Origin: a bacterium D16-50
Lineage (GTDB): Bacteria > Bacillota > Clostridia > Lachnospirales > Lachnospiraceae
Direction: 5' to 3'
Length of the DNA stretch: 64,000 bases
Assembly (NCBI GenBank): GCA_003612485.1
Contig: RAZA01000019.1
Span: 16,119-80,118, forward strand
This document shows positions 42,618-53,765 of the stretch, one piece after another. The stretch's first letter is position 1, and every line of letters starts with the position of its first letter. The notes under the pieces were generated by a model. That model saw only the letters and a program-made list of their open reading frames with translations, did not search any database and was not told where the DNA came from. The translations under genes were made by a program, and so were the position numbers.

Positions 42618-45532
42618 CCTTTCACCAACGCTGCCGCCTCCTCCGGCTCCAGCTCCTGCTTGGGCGCAAACTCCTCCGAAGCCAGATATGCATAGACGGA
42701 GGCCAAAAGCGCTCTGGCCTCAGGATACTGCTGGAGGTTCTGCAGTCCCATGGAGGACAGAAGCACCTTTCCCCCGCCGCAGCGAAACTCCACCAGCTGG
42801 GCCATGGGACGCAGATATGCATAGCTGTCCATCTCCGCGATTATGCACTCCATGGGCCGGGGCAAAATCACCGCCCTCTGGGTAGCCATGGCCCACCATT
42901 GCCAGTTCGTATGGCTCTGGGTGGGAAATCCGCCGAAAATGGGATGGGCTGCATCGATCAGCTGCCCCATGCCGCCCTCCTGATCAGAAAAGGTTCCCAC
43001 CGACCAGAAATCCGTGGTAAACTGTGCCTGAATGGACTGGGGCAGATGCTCCTTGTCCGATCTCGGCGTCAAATACACTTTTCCGCCCTGAGCCAGAATC
43101 TCTCTGGCTTTCTCGTCCAGACATTCCGTTTCATAGATCCCCTCCGGACACAGAGGCTTCAGGGGCGGATATACCCAAATTGGATAGGAATTCTCCAGTT
43201 TCCCTATCTGCACCGTCAGCAAAAGCTCCTCCGGGCGTTCTGCAAAGTCCAGAGAAATCTCCAGACTTCCCGCCAAGCTATGTCTGCCTCTGGGACAGAC
43301 GGCCCGGCCCAAAGAGCCCTCCTTTACCACAGTGCCGTTTCTCCTCCGCGCTTCCTCCGGCCCCCCGCATGCTCCCTGAGGCAGCCCGTCCGTTTTTTCC
43401 TGCTCCATATCCCCCGCGGCACACACTCTCTGGCCTATGGAACATCCTCGGGATACTGTCCGCAGCCAATACCTGACTTCCCCCTCTACGTCCTCTTTGC
43501 CGAAGTTTGCCGCCAGCACTTCCGCCCGGAGAACCTCCCCCGTCTCATAGGTGTACTTTTCCAGCAGCAACAGCGGCAGGCTGTCCCGGAAAAACGCCCG
43601 GAAGCGCTCCGGTTTTGCGAAGGCATAGGGCTTGGGCTCCAGATGGGAGTTCATCATGCCAACCAGAGCCGTCCCCTGTCCGGGAAAATCCTGCAGCCCC
43701 AGCAGGGAAATCCCGGATAGCTCTCTGGTCCGCATGGCTGCTTCCACTTCCTCGCGGTAGCCCAGCAAAGCCAGCTCGCCCGTAGCCTCCACATACCGGG
43801 GCCACTTTTCCTCCAGTCCCCGCTCCTTCACCTTCTTCTGGATCAGCCTGAGATTGGCCGGATCCGATATCCCCCGGAACATATCCAGCTCACTGAAATC
43901 CGGCAGCACCTCGAACTGCCCCACCTCGAAGCTGAATACCGGCTTCCCGAACTCCCTCCGAATGATCTCCATGCTTTGGTCAAAATTCCTCCCCGCGCCG
44001 GGATAATCCTGATTGATATATCCCTTCATCCCGGCGAAGGTTCCCCGGATATCCGCCTCACGACAGCCCGTGGCCGTGTAGAAGTCGCTTTTGGCATCGC
44101 ATCCCGCCCATCCGTAATGCACGTTGGAGCCGTTGGCAAAGAGTCTTGTGCCGTCCAGCGAATGGGCCAGCTCCAGCAGCCGATCCATCCTTTCATGGCC
44201 CAGCTCCCCCGCGTGAAGCTCGTTCCCGAAGGTCAGCATCACAAAGGAGGGATGGTTCGCAAGCATCCTAAGAATCTCCGCAAGCTCCGTCCTATAATAA
44301 TCATAGCTTTCCTGAGACTCAAAGGCGTCTCTGGGGTTCCAATGGGAAAGCTCAGGCTGCATCAGCATGCCCAGCTTGTCTGCCGCCTCAAAGGCTGCCT
44401 CCGGGGGGCAATGGGAATGGAAGCGCACACAGTTGACCCCATAGGAACGGTAGCGCAGCAGGATCTCCTCCCACTCCTCCATGCTCATAGGCGGATGCCC
44501 CGTCTCCGGAAACTCCCCGCAGTTTGCCTCGCTGCGCAGAAAAATCCTGCGGCCATTCAGCGCCAGTCTCCCGCTGCCATCATCACCGAAGCTACGGATG
44601 CCGAAGATGATTGTCTTTTCATCACAGTTTACCCAACATCCTTCTCTCCCATCTTCTTCCGTCCCTATATCTTGTGAACCCCTCGCACAGATTATGGCCT
44701 TCATTTTGTAGAGGTTTCCTTCCTCCTCGTCCCAGAGTCTCACTCCTTCCGCCAGAGGCAGGTCCTCAAAGACTATCTCTTGCTCCTCCCCATCTCTTAA
44801 ACGCCCTGCCCCCACAGTCCGATCCCCATTTCCGGCGCTTCGGGGCACTATCTCCACCTGCCTTGTGATCTTTTCCCTGAGAGCCTCCGATTCCAGCGCC
44901 ACGCGCCCCTTCCAAGGCTCTCCGGAAGCGATCCTGACCCTCACCTGCAGCTTCCCCGCCTCAGGATATACCGATACCCCGGAGAGAAACGCCCTCTCCT
45001 CCACTCGAAGCCGCAGATAGCCCAGAACGCCGTTCCAGTTGGTCTGAGTCTCGTCTGTGGCCGCAGAAGAGTACACGATGGCGTCATGAGGCAGTCCCGG
45101 ATAGCTGTTGTCGGAAACCAGCTCCACCTCATGCTCTCCCTCCAGCAGACCGGTTACTTCAAACACATAGGGAGTGCTGATGCTGCCGGGCCGCCAGGCC
45201 GGGACCTCCCTTCCGTCAATTAAAAGCCGGAGAACCCTTGCACGCTCCGCCTCCAGAAACACCCTCTTGCCCTCAGGAAGCGAGAGCTTGAACTGTCTGG
45301 TCAGTCTTGCCTCCCCCTCAAAGGTATGTTTTCTGGTGAAGCGGGTGGCGATGGGCGCGTCCTCTTTGAATTCTTTCCCGGCATTGCCCAGCTCTTGATC
45401 CGGATGCCAGGCCTTTGCCCCCAGATCCCTATGCCCCAAACCGTTCTCGTCCAATGTTCCCGGCAGCAGCATGGTTCCCTCAGTGCCGTCATCCAGCCTT
45501 ACCTGCCATAATCCCTCTAAAGATATATACAT
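42614..45532 (-). CDS. large glycoside hydrolase family 2 protein
   Basis: A 972-residue retaining glycosidase with no signal peptide. The order is sugar-binding domain (YISLEGLWQVRLDDGT at the start), an Ig-like domain, the TIM barrel, and a C-terminal region of about 350 residues with further beta-domains. The acid/base is Glu438 in LTFGNELHAGE, and the nucleophile is Glu536 in FSFEVGQFEV. The motif NCVRFHSHCPPEAAFEAAD is typical of barrel strands in this group. It is longer than the first GH2 enzyme and not a close copy. It forms a two-gene operon with the asparaginase. The natural substrate is unknown. Confidence 0.88.
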   Translation of the reverse strand: MYISLEGLWQVRLDDGTEGTMLLPGTLDENGLGHRDLGAKAWHPDQELGNAGKEFKEDAPIATRFTRKHTFEGEARLTRQFKLSLPEGKRVFLEAERARVLRLLIDGREVPAWRPGSISTPYVFEVTGLLEGEHEVELVSDNSYPGLPHDAIVYSSAATDETQTNWNGVLGYLRLRVEERAFLSGVSVYPEAGKLQVRVRIASGEPWKGRVALESEALREKITRQVEIVPRSAGNGDRTVGAGRLRDGEEQEIVFEDLPLAEGVRLWDEEEGNLYKMKAIICARGSQDIGTEEDGREGCWVNCDEKTIIFGIRSFGDDGSGRLALNGRRIFLRSEANCGEFPETGHPPMSMEEWEEILLRYRSYGVNCVRFHSHCPPEAAFEAADKLGMLMQPELSHWNPRDAFESQESYDYYRTELAEILRMLANHPSFVMLTFGNELHAGELGHERMDRLLELAHSLDGTRLFANGSNVHYGWAGCDAKSDFYTATGCREADIRGTFAGMKGYINQDYPGAGRNFDQSMEIIRREFGKPVFSFEVGQFEVLPDFSELDMFRGISDPANLRLIQKKVKERGLEEKWPRYVEATGELALLGYREEVEAAMRTRELSGISLLGLQDFPGQGTALVGMMNSHLEPKPYAFAKPERFRAFFRDSLPLLLLEKYTYETGEVLRAEVLAANFGKEDVEGEVRYWLRTVSRGCSIGQRVCAAGDMEQEKTDGLPQGACGGPEEARRRNGTVVKEGSLGRAVCPRGRHSLAGSLEISLDFAERPEELLLTVQIGKLENSYPIWVYPPLKPLCPEGIYETECLDEKAREILAQGGKVYLTPRSDKEHLPQSIQAQFTTDFWSVGTFSDQEGGMGQLIDAAHPIFGGFPTQSHTNWQWWAMATQRAVILPRPMECIIAEMDSYAYLRPMAQLVEFRCGGGKVLLSSMGLQNLQQYPEARALLASVYAYLASEEFAPKQELEPEEAAALVKG

Positions 45533-45656
45533 AATCTAACCTTTCTTTTTACGGCCCCCTTAAGTTTTTGCCCCTTGCCGCCGTTTATTCCTTCTCGGCA
45601 TAGACAGAGGTTCCTGCTTCCTGCGGTTTAACGCCGATCTGTTCTCCTCCGTACAA

Positions 45657-45782
45657 GGAGTGTGCGCCATTTATCTTCTGCAGCCCTCCGGTTTCCTGCA
45701 GCGGCGGCCTGCCTACCTTCTGCGGCCTTCCGGCTTCCTGCAGCGCCGACCCGCCTACCTTCTGCTACTTTCCGGCTTCCTG
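45657..45782. repeat. 42-bp tandem repeat downstream of and overlapping the end of rlmD
   Basis: Three units of 42 bp, two nearly identical (45699-45740 and 45741-45782) and one diverged. The first unit includes the last codons and stop of rlmD. A frame shifted from rlmD stays open through the rest (QKVGRPPLQETGG) down to about 45586 but has no start codon. Confidence 0.75.
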
Positions 45783-47299
45783 CTCAGGGCAACGACGGCC
45801 TCCAGAGACTCCGTGTAGGGAAACATATCCACCGCAACGCATTTATCCACCCTATAGCCCTTTTTGCCTAGAATGTCCAAATCCCGCACCAGAGTCTCCG
45901 GATTGCAGGAGATATACACCACCCTCCTTGGCCTGATTCTCGCCACCGCATCCAGAAAAGCCTGATCGCTGCCGCTTCTGGGCGGATCCATAAACAATAC
46001 GTCCAGCTCTGCAGACTGCTCTGACATCTCCAGCAGAAATCTCCCCGCATCGTTATGATAGAAGCTTATATTCTCGATACCGTTGCGTCTGGCATTGCTG
46101 ATCGCATCCTTCACTGCGTCCTTATTCAGCTCCACCCCAATCACTTCTTTTGCCTTTTTGGCGGCGATCAGTCCGATAGTCCCCGTGCCGCAATAAGCGT
46201 CCAGCACCGTTTCCTTCCCCGTGATTTCTGCATATTCCATGGCCTTCGCATACAGCTTTTCCGTCTGGACAGAATTCACCTGATAGAAGGATTTGGGCGA
46301 TATCCGGAAAGTCATCCCACACAGTTCGTCCTCTATATAGCCCTTCCCATAGATCACCTGCTCCTTATCTCCCAGAACCATGCTGGTATCCCGATAATTC
46401 ACATTTACCACGATGGTAGTAATCTCCGGATGGAGCTGCCGCAGCGCTTTGACAAAATTATTCTTAGAGGGCATCACCGGAGAGCTCAGCACCAGCACCA
46501 CCATGATCTCGCCCGTGACATGGCCCACCCGCACCAGAACATGGCGAAACAGCCCATATCCCGTATCCTCATTATAGGGACGGATCTTGAAGGATTTCAG
46601 CAGCCCCCGTATGGATAGAATGATTTCGTCCGCCTTCTGGTTCTCGATCAGACAGCTGTCCACGGGAACGATGCGGTGACTCTTCTCTTCATAAATGCCG
46701 GATATGATATTATGCTTCCTATCTATCCCAAAAACCGCATGAACCTTGTTTCGGTAATGAGTCGGCTCCTCCATGGCGATCAAGGGCTCCGGCTTGCAGT
46801 AAGGCTCCATCTGCCTCCGGAAGCGGGTGGCCTTTGCCTCCAGCTGTTCCTTGTAGCCAATGTTGATCCATCTACAGCCGCCGCATTTTGCAGAGACCGG
46901 ACAGAGCTTATGCTTCTTCTCCTTGGCCCCCTCTCCCTGCTTCGGCCCTCCGGAACTTCGCCCTCTGACCCCTTCCCGTGCCTCAGAGCCGCGGCTTCCT
47001 CCAGATTGCTGGTATTCTTTGGGGCCGCGGCTCCCTTCGGCCTGCTGGTATGCTTTGGAGCTGCGGCTCCCTTCCCCCTGCTGGTATGTTCTTTGGGTAC
47101 GGCTCCCTTCCCCCTGCTGGTATGTTCTTTGGGTACGGCTCCCTTCCCCCTGCTGGTATGCTTTGGGGCCGTGACCTCCCCTTGTTTCTTCTTTCATCCT
47201 TCGGAAATTTCCTTGTTCTCTTTTTCCTTGTTGTCCTTTTGCAGAATCCGGCTTCCCGAACCGCGCTCCACTGGGCGCTTCCCTATATTCTCTGGCCAT
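45755..47299 (-). CDS. rlmD: 23S rRNA (uracil-C5)-methyltransferase, RlmD/RumA type, with repeat-rich N-terminus
   Basis: A SAM-dependent RNA methyltransferase that makes 5-methyluridine in 23S rRNA. Iron-sulfur cysteines lie in CPVSAKCGGCRW, the SAM motif is VLDAYCGTGTIGLIAAKKAK, and the catalytic Cys is in VVYISCNPETLVRDL. The first 115 residues are not part of the family: they hold five 12-residue repeats (TYQQGEGSRTQR) and a Gly/Arg/Lys-rich stretch, with no TRAM domain visible. ATG 47299 has AGAGGAG upstream, but 47323 or an internal ATG (residue 43 of the longest frame) is possible, so the start is uncertain. Confidence 0.9.
   Translation of the reverse strand: MAREYREAPSGARFGKPDSAKGQQGKREQGNFRRMKEETRGGHGPKAYQQGEGSRTQRTYQQGEGSRTQRTYQQGEGSRSSKAYQQAEGSRGPKEYQQSGGSRGSEAREGVRGRSSGGPKQGEGAKEKKHKLCPVSAKCGGCRWINIGYKEQLEAKATRFRRQMEPYCKPEPLIAMEEPTHYRNKVHAVFGIDRKHNIISGIYEEKSHRIVPVDSCLIENQKADEIILSIRGLLKSFKIRPYNEDTGYGLFRHVLVRVGHVTGEIMVVLVLSSPVMPSKNNFVKALRQLHPEITTIVVNVNYRDTSMVLGDKEQVIYGKGYIEDELCGMTFRISPKSFYQVNSVQTEKLYAKAMEYAEITGKETVLDAYCGTGTIGLIAAKKAKEVIGVELNKDAVKDAISNARRNGIENISFYHNDAGRFLLEMSEQSAELDVLFMDPPRSGSDQAFLDAVARIRPRRVVYISCNPETLVRDLDILGKKGYRVDKCVAVDMFPYTESLEAVVALSRKPESSRR
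46990..47170 (-). repeat. 36-bp tandem repeat (five units) inside rlmD
   Basis: Five units of 36 bp encoding (K/R)xYQQGEGSRxx in frame. Two adjacent units are identical in DNA, which points to recent duplication. Confidence 0.9.
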
Positions 47300-47564
47300 C
47301 GCTCCTCTTCCCATTCCTCTCATTTCTCTTATTAGGCAAACGGCTTCCTCTGTCCTTCTGTCCCATGTTCAGACATATGTTCATTATACCAAATCCCTAA
47401 GGTTTTTCAAACATTATCCTTTGTAAACCTGATCTTTTCAGAATCCGCTTTTCTCTGATTCCATCCTTCAGCCATTCCACTTTCTTCCTGAAGCATTTTA
47501 CGACTTCTGTCCCTCCGCTGAGCCTGATTTTTACAATCGATCCTAATTTTGGAATCAAAAACAA

Positions 47565-47605
47565 AAGAACGTCAAATCGCTGTACATGCACGATTTGACG
47601 TTCTT
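47565..47605 (-). terminator. terminator of tRNA-Pro
   Basis: A perfect 15-bp stem (AAGAACGTCAAATCG with its complement at 47591-47605) and T-rich tail, 8 bp beyond the tRNA 3' end. Confidence 0.85.
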
Positions 47606-47612
47606 TGCTGTA

Positions 47613-47687
47613 TCGGAGTGGCGGGATTCGAACTCGCGACCTCCGCCTCCCTAAGACGGCGCTCTAACCAAGCTGAGCCACACCCCG
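47613..47687 (-). tRNA. tRNA-Pro (AGG)
   Basis: Acceptor CGGGGTG/CACTCCG with one G-T pair, D arm GCTCAGCTTGGTTAGAGC, anticodon loop TTAGGGA giving AGG, T arm GCGAG-TTCGAAT-CCCGC, discriminator A, no CCA encoded. Confidence 0.9.
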
Positions 47688-47908
47688 TAGCACTTTTGTA
47701 TTATACTGTGTTCCGGGGAAAAAAGCAATACCTATTTTTATCTTTTTTTAAAAAATCCCAAATTTTGACTGCCCGGAACCCGCGCTCCGCCCAATTTAAC
47801 AATTTCGTATAAATCTGCTAAGATACATTTACATAAAGGTACGATAGACGGCTAATCCGAATTTAAGTCAACAAAAATAGTCGCCCTAGTTGCATATGGT
47901 TATTCATA

Positions 47909-48279
47909 TCATGCTTTAATGATAAGATATTTCGATACATATTGTTCAAAAAGGAGAAATAGTAGGTTAATTGCCAATACCAACAGACAGACAAGGCCAT
48001 TGCTATACAGTACTTCATCATTCAAATCAGATCCCTTACCCCATAGAATCCACCCCCCCAAGCCACAGCCGTCCACCATTTTGTTTGGCATATGGTAATG
48101 GCATACAATGTAAAAACGAACACTGCTGGCACAAAATCAGGAATCCATGTAAATACATACCCTCGCAATATTAAAAGGGCAGTTCCAAAAACCGAGAACA
48201 AGATCATCACGTATATTGTTTTATTTCCTTTTATCTTTCTTCGGAAAATACCATTGGCATAAATGCACGATATAAACAT
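47909..48279 (-). pseudogene. membrane protein remnant with frameshift
   Basis: Two overlapping minus-strand frames join at a run of seven C (48053-48059) into one protein-like sequence with three or four hydrophobic segments (VMILFSVFGTALLILRGYVF, FVPAVFVFTLYAI, LVCLLVLAINLLFLLF). The start codon region has no clear ribosome binding site. It resembles the membrane part of a sensor or permease, but I cannot assign it. This is the left part of a 1-kb stretch without intact genes, containing relics only. Confidence 0.4.
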
Positions 48280-48365
48280 CTCTAAAAACTGACTGCGGTT
48301 TTCTGATCCACCACCAGACGGATTCCTATCCGGGAGGATGCACTCTTACCATGCCCACTTTGTAA

Positions 48366-48572
48366 AATCACAATCAGATAGCCAACTTTGCCGTCCACCG
48401 CACAAAGCCAGCGTCCGGTAAACCGGGCATTTGCAACAGCTACGCCCATATCCTGCTTACCATGCAGGCAGGCGAAAAAGGAAAATGGCTCCCCAAGTAT
48501 CGGAAGGTATACGACCTTGACGAGAACGACAAAAAATCCGGCTTCCCTCCGACAGAACCTTGTATGTTTTGA
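48366..48572 (+). pseudogene. fragment of a MobA/MobL-type relaxase
   Basis: A short open stretch reads GICNSYAHILLTMQ, then GKWLPKYRKVYDLDEND. This matches the third relaxase motif region (usually NPHAHIMLT) and the strand after it in MobA/MobL proteins of conjugative and mobilisable elements. It has no start, no other relaxase motif, and ends at TGA after about 68 codons. The normal second His of the motif is changed. It is evidence that a mobilisable element has been here. Confidence 0.55.
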
Positions 48573-48704
48573 GAAAGCGAAATATAATATGGTTGTGTCA
48601 AAGGTGCAAGATGGACCATATGACGGTGAAACAAGCAAGTGTCAAATGGGGCGTGGAAATATGGGCAGAGTATAGTTGATGCCAAGCACAAGGAGAATTT
48701 GTTT

Positions 48705-49367
48705 ATGAAAAGAATGCTGATTATCGAGGACGATGATGCTATCCGCACAGGTTTGTGCCAATCTCTTTCTTCGGATACGCTGGATACGGTTGGTGCGGAA
48801 AATCTTACGTCTGCCAGACAGCGCTTGGATGCAGAAAGATATGATCTGCTGCTGCTCGACTGTAATCTGCCGGACGGAAACGGAATCGATTTTTGCCGGG
48901 AACTCATGAAAAAAATACCTATACCCGTGATTTTTCTTACAGTGCGTGATTCAGAGATTGACGAGGTGGCGGCGTTTCGTGCCGGAGCCTGCGATTATGT
49001 GAAAAAGCCGTTTTCTTTGATGGTACTTAGGGAGCGTATCGCCGCTTTGCTGGAACGCGCGGAAAAGCGGAGCGATCTGTATGTTGATAGGCGGTATCGG
49101 TTTGATTTCGCGTCGCTGGATTTCTATGTAGACGGTGCCAGAGTATGTCTCGGCTCTACGGAATGCAAGCTGCTGGCGGTGCTTGTGAAAAACTCGGGCA
49201 AAGTGCTCTCGCGCGCGGCTCTGACGGATGCCCTTTGGGAGGGTGGAGAGGAACTGAATGAAAACGCGTTGAACATTGCAGTCAGCCGTCTGCGCGGGAA
49301 GTTGGGCGAAAAAAGTATCAGTACCATTTACGGGCTTGGATACATGTGGGTAGGTGATAGGGAATGA
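48705..49367 (+). CDS. OmpR family response regulator
   Basis: A 220-residue two-component regulator. The receiver is intact: acidic pair in LIIEDDDAI, phosphoacceptor Asp in LLLLDCNLPDGNG, Lys in DYVKKPFSL. The winged helix follows (CLGSTECKLLAVLVKNSG, NENALNIAVSRLRGKLG). The start at 48705 has AAGGAG; the frame is open earlier. It overlaps the kinase gene by 4 bp (ATGA) and lies in a cassette with an ABC transporter, as in peptide-antibiotic sensing systems. It probably activates that transporter. Confidence 0.93.
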   Translation: MKRMLIIEDDDAIRTGLCQSLSSDTLDTVGAENLTSARQRLDAERYDLLLLDCNLPDGNGIDFCRELMKKIPIPVIFLTVRDSEIDEVAAFRAGACDYVKKPFSLMVLRERIAALLERAEKRSDLYVDRRYRFDFASLDFYVDGARVCLGSTECKLLAVLVKNSGKVLSRAALTDALWEGGEELNENALNIAVSRLRGKLGEKSISTIYGLGYMWVGDRE

Positions 49368-50335
49368 CTTTCATTTTTGCTGGAATTTGGCTCTTTCTGA
49401 CAGCGGTATTCTGCCTTGTGGACTGTCTTTATGTAGGCAGTATTTGGACGACTGTTTTGTATGGGGTATTTTTAGGTATTCTCGCCGTATGCTTTGCGCT
49501 GTATGAGAAAATGCGTAGACGGAGACTGTTAAGGGATGTGCAGCGGGCACTTGAGAACAGCGATCCTTTTGCAGTTGATGAGAGTGAAATCGCACCGATT
49601 GCCCGACAGCTTAGACTTAAGCGGAGTCAGGAGGAAACGCGGGACAGACGCGTCACAGAGAGCTATCGCAATCTCGCCGCACTGGTTTCAGACATCGCAC
49701 ACCAATGTAAGACGCCGTTGACAGCTGTTTCGATGTATGCTGAAATGCTGCCGCCGTCTGCGGAAGCTGAGGCTATCGGCCAACAGACCGAGAAACTGCA
49801 GTTTCTTCTCGACGCACTGGTGAAGCTCTCTCGGTGTGAGGGCGGACTGATTGAGGAGAATGTGCATCCTGCTATGGAATCGGTAGAGACTTTAACGGCA
49901 CAAGCGCTGTCAGCCGTCGTACCCGCAGCGGAGAAGAAAAGCATTGTGTTTTCCGCGGAAATCCCAGAGGGGCTGACTGCCTTATTTGATCTGCGCTGGA
50001 CTGCTGAGGCAGTGGGAACCATTCTCGATAACGGAGTAAAATACGCGCCGGAAAACTCGAAGATCACAGTTGCGGCCCATCGGTATGAGACCTATGTCAG
50101 GCTGGATATCCTTGACGAAGGCCCCGGCATCCCGGAGGAAGAATTATCGGAAATCTGGAAACGCTTTTACCGTGGAAAGACAAATCGAAATCCCTCCGGC
50201 GTCGGAATCGGCCTCACACTCTGCCGGATGATCGTTTGGGCGCAAGGAGGATGGGTATGCTGCCAGAACCGCGAGGATATAGGGTGCTGCTTCAGCATTT
50301 TTCTGCCTGCAGAGCAAGGACGCGCCTCCAAATAA
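49364..50335 (+). CDS. sensor histidine kinase
   Basis: A 323-residue kinase with two N-terminal membrane segments (FIFAGIWLFLTAVFCLVDCL and WTTVLYGVFLGILAVCFALY) and almost no outer loop, so it senses within the membrane. The H-box is VSDIAHQCKTPLTAVSMY, the N-box is GTILDNGVKYAPE, and the G-boxes are DEGPGIPEEE and GVGIGLTLCRM. It is translationally coupled to the regulator. Short-loop kinases of this type usually work with a neighbouring ABC transporter; that fits here. Confidence 0.93.
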   Translation: MTFIFAGIWLFLTAVFCLVDCLYVGSIWTTVLYGVFLGILAVCFALYEKMRRRRLLRDVQRALENSDPFAVDESEIAPIARQLRLKRSQEETRDRRVTESYRNLAALVSDIAHQCKTPLTAVSMYAEMLPPSAEAEAIGQQTEKLQFLLDALVKLSRCEGGLIEENVHPAMESVETLTAQALSAVVPAAEKKSIVFSAEIPEGLTALFDLRWTAEAVGTILDNGVKYAPENSKITVAAHRYETYVRLDILDEGPGIPEEELSEIWKRFYRGKTNRNPSGVGIGLTLCRMIVWAQGGWVCCQNREDIGCCFSIFLPAEQGRASK

Positions 50336-50526
50336 CCTCCACAAGTCTGTTGCAGAATCTGCGTTTTTTATCTTGGACCTATGTCAATACTCTGAACAAA
50401 TCGCGCAGCAGAATATTTCAAAATGGAAAGATTTCGTTACGGCTCAGAAAGATTCGTTTGATATCATATACTCACGAGTATTGCAAGCATAAAACAGCCT
50501 TAAAACAGATAGAAGGAGTACAAAGC

Positions 50527-51206
<680 letters not shown>

Positions 51207-51210
<4 letters not shown>

Positions 51211-53765
51211 TTTTCAGACTGGCATGCTTACAAATACAATCTCACCGGCTTCGCACTGTATTTGCCGCAGTGGCAGCGGTGCTCACCTCGATTCTTTATA
51301 TGACTGTGATCAGCATTTCCTACTGCATTCTGGATTCCACCCAGCTTTCAAGAATGTTGGCGGCCGGATCGGATTTTCATGCATCGGTTACCGCCATAGG
51401 CTATTCCATCTCCGCAGAAACGCTATGCCGTGAAATCAAAAGCGCGCCTGAGGTTTCGGAAGCATTTCTCTTAGGTATGCGCAGCGCGGTTTCTGCAGAT
51501 TCCGTGTATACGGGCAGCGGGCATCAGGAAATGGATATTGCATTTACCGACAGTGAGAAAAGCCTTTCGCACCTGTTCATGACACCCACCAAGGGTCAGT
51601 TCCCGCAATCTCAGGATGAAATCATGTTGTATGAGGAAACATTTTCAGCTATTTCTGTGGGAGATTATGTTCGGCTTACATATGACTGCTCAAATGGCAA
51701 AACAATGGATAGAGTCTATACGGTATCGGGTTTTTATGACTGTGACGCGGATAGGCCGATCTCGGCGGTCACGCTGTACGATGAAAACAGCGTTCAGGAG
51801 ATTGGCATTGACGCCCAAGTGATGATTACATTTCACAGCGGTTTCGGAATTGACAGACGGCTTGAAGCAGTGACAGAGCGGCTCGGAGAATGGGAACTTC
51901 CGGGCATGTACGTTGACTCACAGATCAATTACGCGTATGCTGCCGCTGATCTCGGTGCGTTCTTCCAGCCAGTCAATGTTCTGTTGATTCTTTTTGTTGT
52001 TGCGGTAATTTTCTTTGCTGCCTTTTTACTGATTTATAATATTTTTTCTATTTCACTGACGCAGGATATGCGCACATTCGGGCTATTGCAGGTAATCGGC
52101 ACAACATACCGGCAGATGAAGCGCCTGACCTATGTACAGATTATTCTCATTGGGTGTGCGGCGCTTCCCATAGGTCTTTTGCTGGGATACTTGATCGGTT
52201 TCAGATTGCTTTCTCCTATTTTTATGAGCCTGAGCGGAAATACTCTGCCCTATCGGTTCAGCCCGTGGATTGTATGGATAAGCGCTGGGTTGACATCGTT
52301 TACTCTGTTCTTCTCAGCATTACGTCCGCTGAAGCGAATCAAAAAGATGACGCCGATTCAGGCAGTGTCCGCAGAATCAGAGGAAGATTATAATAAAAAG
52401 GATAGACGCCGGGAAATTCCTATCTCTCCCCGCAGTCTGGCACTGGCAGGTATCCGCAGAAGCCGCGGGCGGATGCTGATCACGTCTCTCTCCGCCATGG
52501 TATCCATACTGCTCTTTGTGATTGTCGGAGGCCTTGTGGACGGTTTTATCGGGAGCACAATAAACAGACTCGGAAGATTTGACATTGACCTCTCGCTGGA
52601 ATATCAGCTGGAAAACTCCGGTGCCATAAGTTCCGTTCCGCCATCGTTTGAAAGCCCTTCTTTTCGTGCTGCCATAGAGCCTGATGTCATTGAGCATTTT
52701 GCATTATCTGACGCTGTGGAAGAAATGTATCTTCTGCGTTTTGAACGTATCAGTGCAAAAATAATGCCATTGCTGGAAGAAAAGATACGAGCGTATCTGG
52801 CACAGCAGAAAAATGAATTTGTGCTTAAGGAGTATCAGGACAGCCTTGACAGCGGCCTGATAAACTCAGTTGTTCTTGGGATTCCCGACGAGCTTTGTCA
52901 GTATCTTATTGTATCCGGGGAAGATGGGAAATCCATTTTCTATAATGAAGAGGAACTGTATGATAGCCGTCATGTTTTGTGCATTTCCACAGCTGATTAT
53001 GGACAGTCTTTCGATCCCACCTATTTTTATACCGGGGATGTGTTGTCCTCAGACACTTTGAAAATAAACTATGAAGTGATCGGAGCAAAACTCCCATATG
53101 GTATTCATACGGCGCTGGCCGAAATATGTTCGTGTCAGTATATCGGTTCATACGAAGCGCTGTTTTTGCTTCCTATGAGCGTCTTTGAAAAAGAATTTCA
53201 TGACGCACCGGTATTTACTATTCTCGCCAACGCTAAGGAGGGGATGGGAGAAACACTTCGGGAAGAAGTGCAGGAGTATGCCACCGGAAGAGGCATAGAC
53301 TTTAACGACACATCATACCTCTACCGGATATCCGGAAAGCTGAATAGGCTTGCTGATCTGCGAGTACGGCTGGCAGCGCTTCGCCTGACCGGATACAGCC
53401 TTTGCGGAATCATATTTCTGATTGGTCTTTTGAACATGGTAAACAGCGCACTGACTTCCATGGTACTGCGGCGGCGGGAATTCGCTATGCTGGAAACAGT
53501 CGGCATGACCCGCGCCCAGCTACGCAAGATGCTTCTGTACGAAAACAGCGTAGGCGGTGTATTCGGACTTGTCTCTTTCGTTGTCGGTTCCGTTTTGTCC
53601 AATGCAATGCTGACACAGACATTCGGAGTGGATATTGCTCTGATTTCACTTCCGGCCATAGGAATCTTGCTTTTTCTGTTCGCTGCCGGCGGCATAACTG
53701 CGGAGCTTTCCTATCGGATGCTGACCAAAACATCACTGACCGAACGGATAAGACTCGGCGGGTGA
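51207..53765 (+). CDS. FtsX-like ABC transporter permease
   Basis: An 852-residue membrane protein with two FtsX domains. The pattern is one N-terminal segment, a large outer domain, three segments (ILFVVAVIFFAAFLLIYNIF and following), a central segment (MLITSLSAMVSILLFVIVGG), a second outer domain of about 250 residues, and three final segments (AMLTQTFGVDIALISLPAIG). It acts with the ATPase and is regulated by the two-component pair. It has fewer segments than BceB, so an efflux or detoxification role of the MacB kind is as likely as peptide sensing. Confidence 0.9.

Noticed and set aside
47613..47687. tRNA-Pro as the attachment site of the accessory region
   Set aside because: The accessory DNA lies on the 5' side of the tRNA, no repeat of its 3' end was seen to the right, and serine recombinases of this kind do not usually use tRNA ends.
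50236..50526. N-terminal extension of the ABC ATPase
   Set aside because: It overlaps the kinase gene and the intergenic region; the ATPase start at 50527 has AAGGAG and the family N-terminus.
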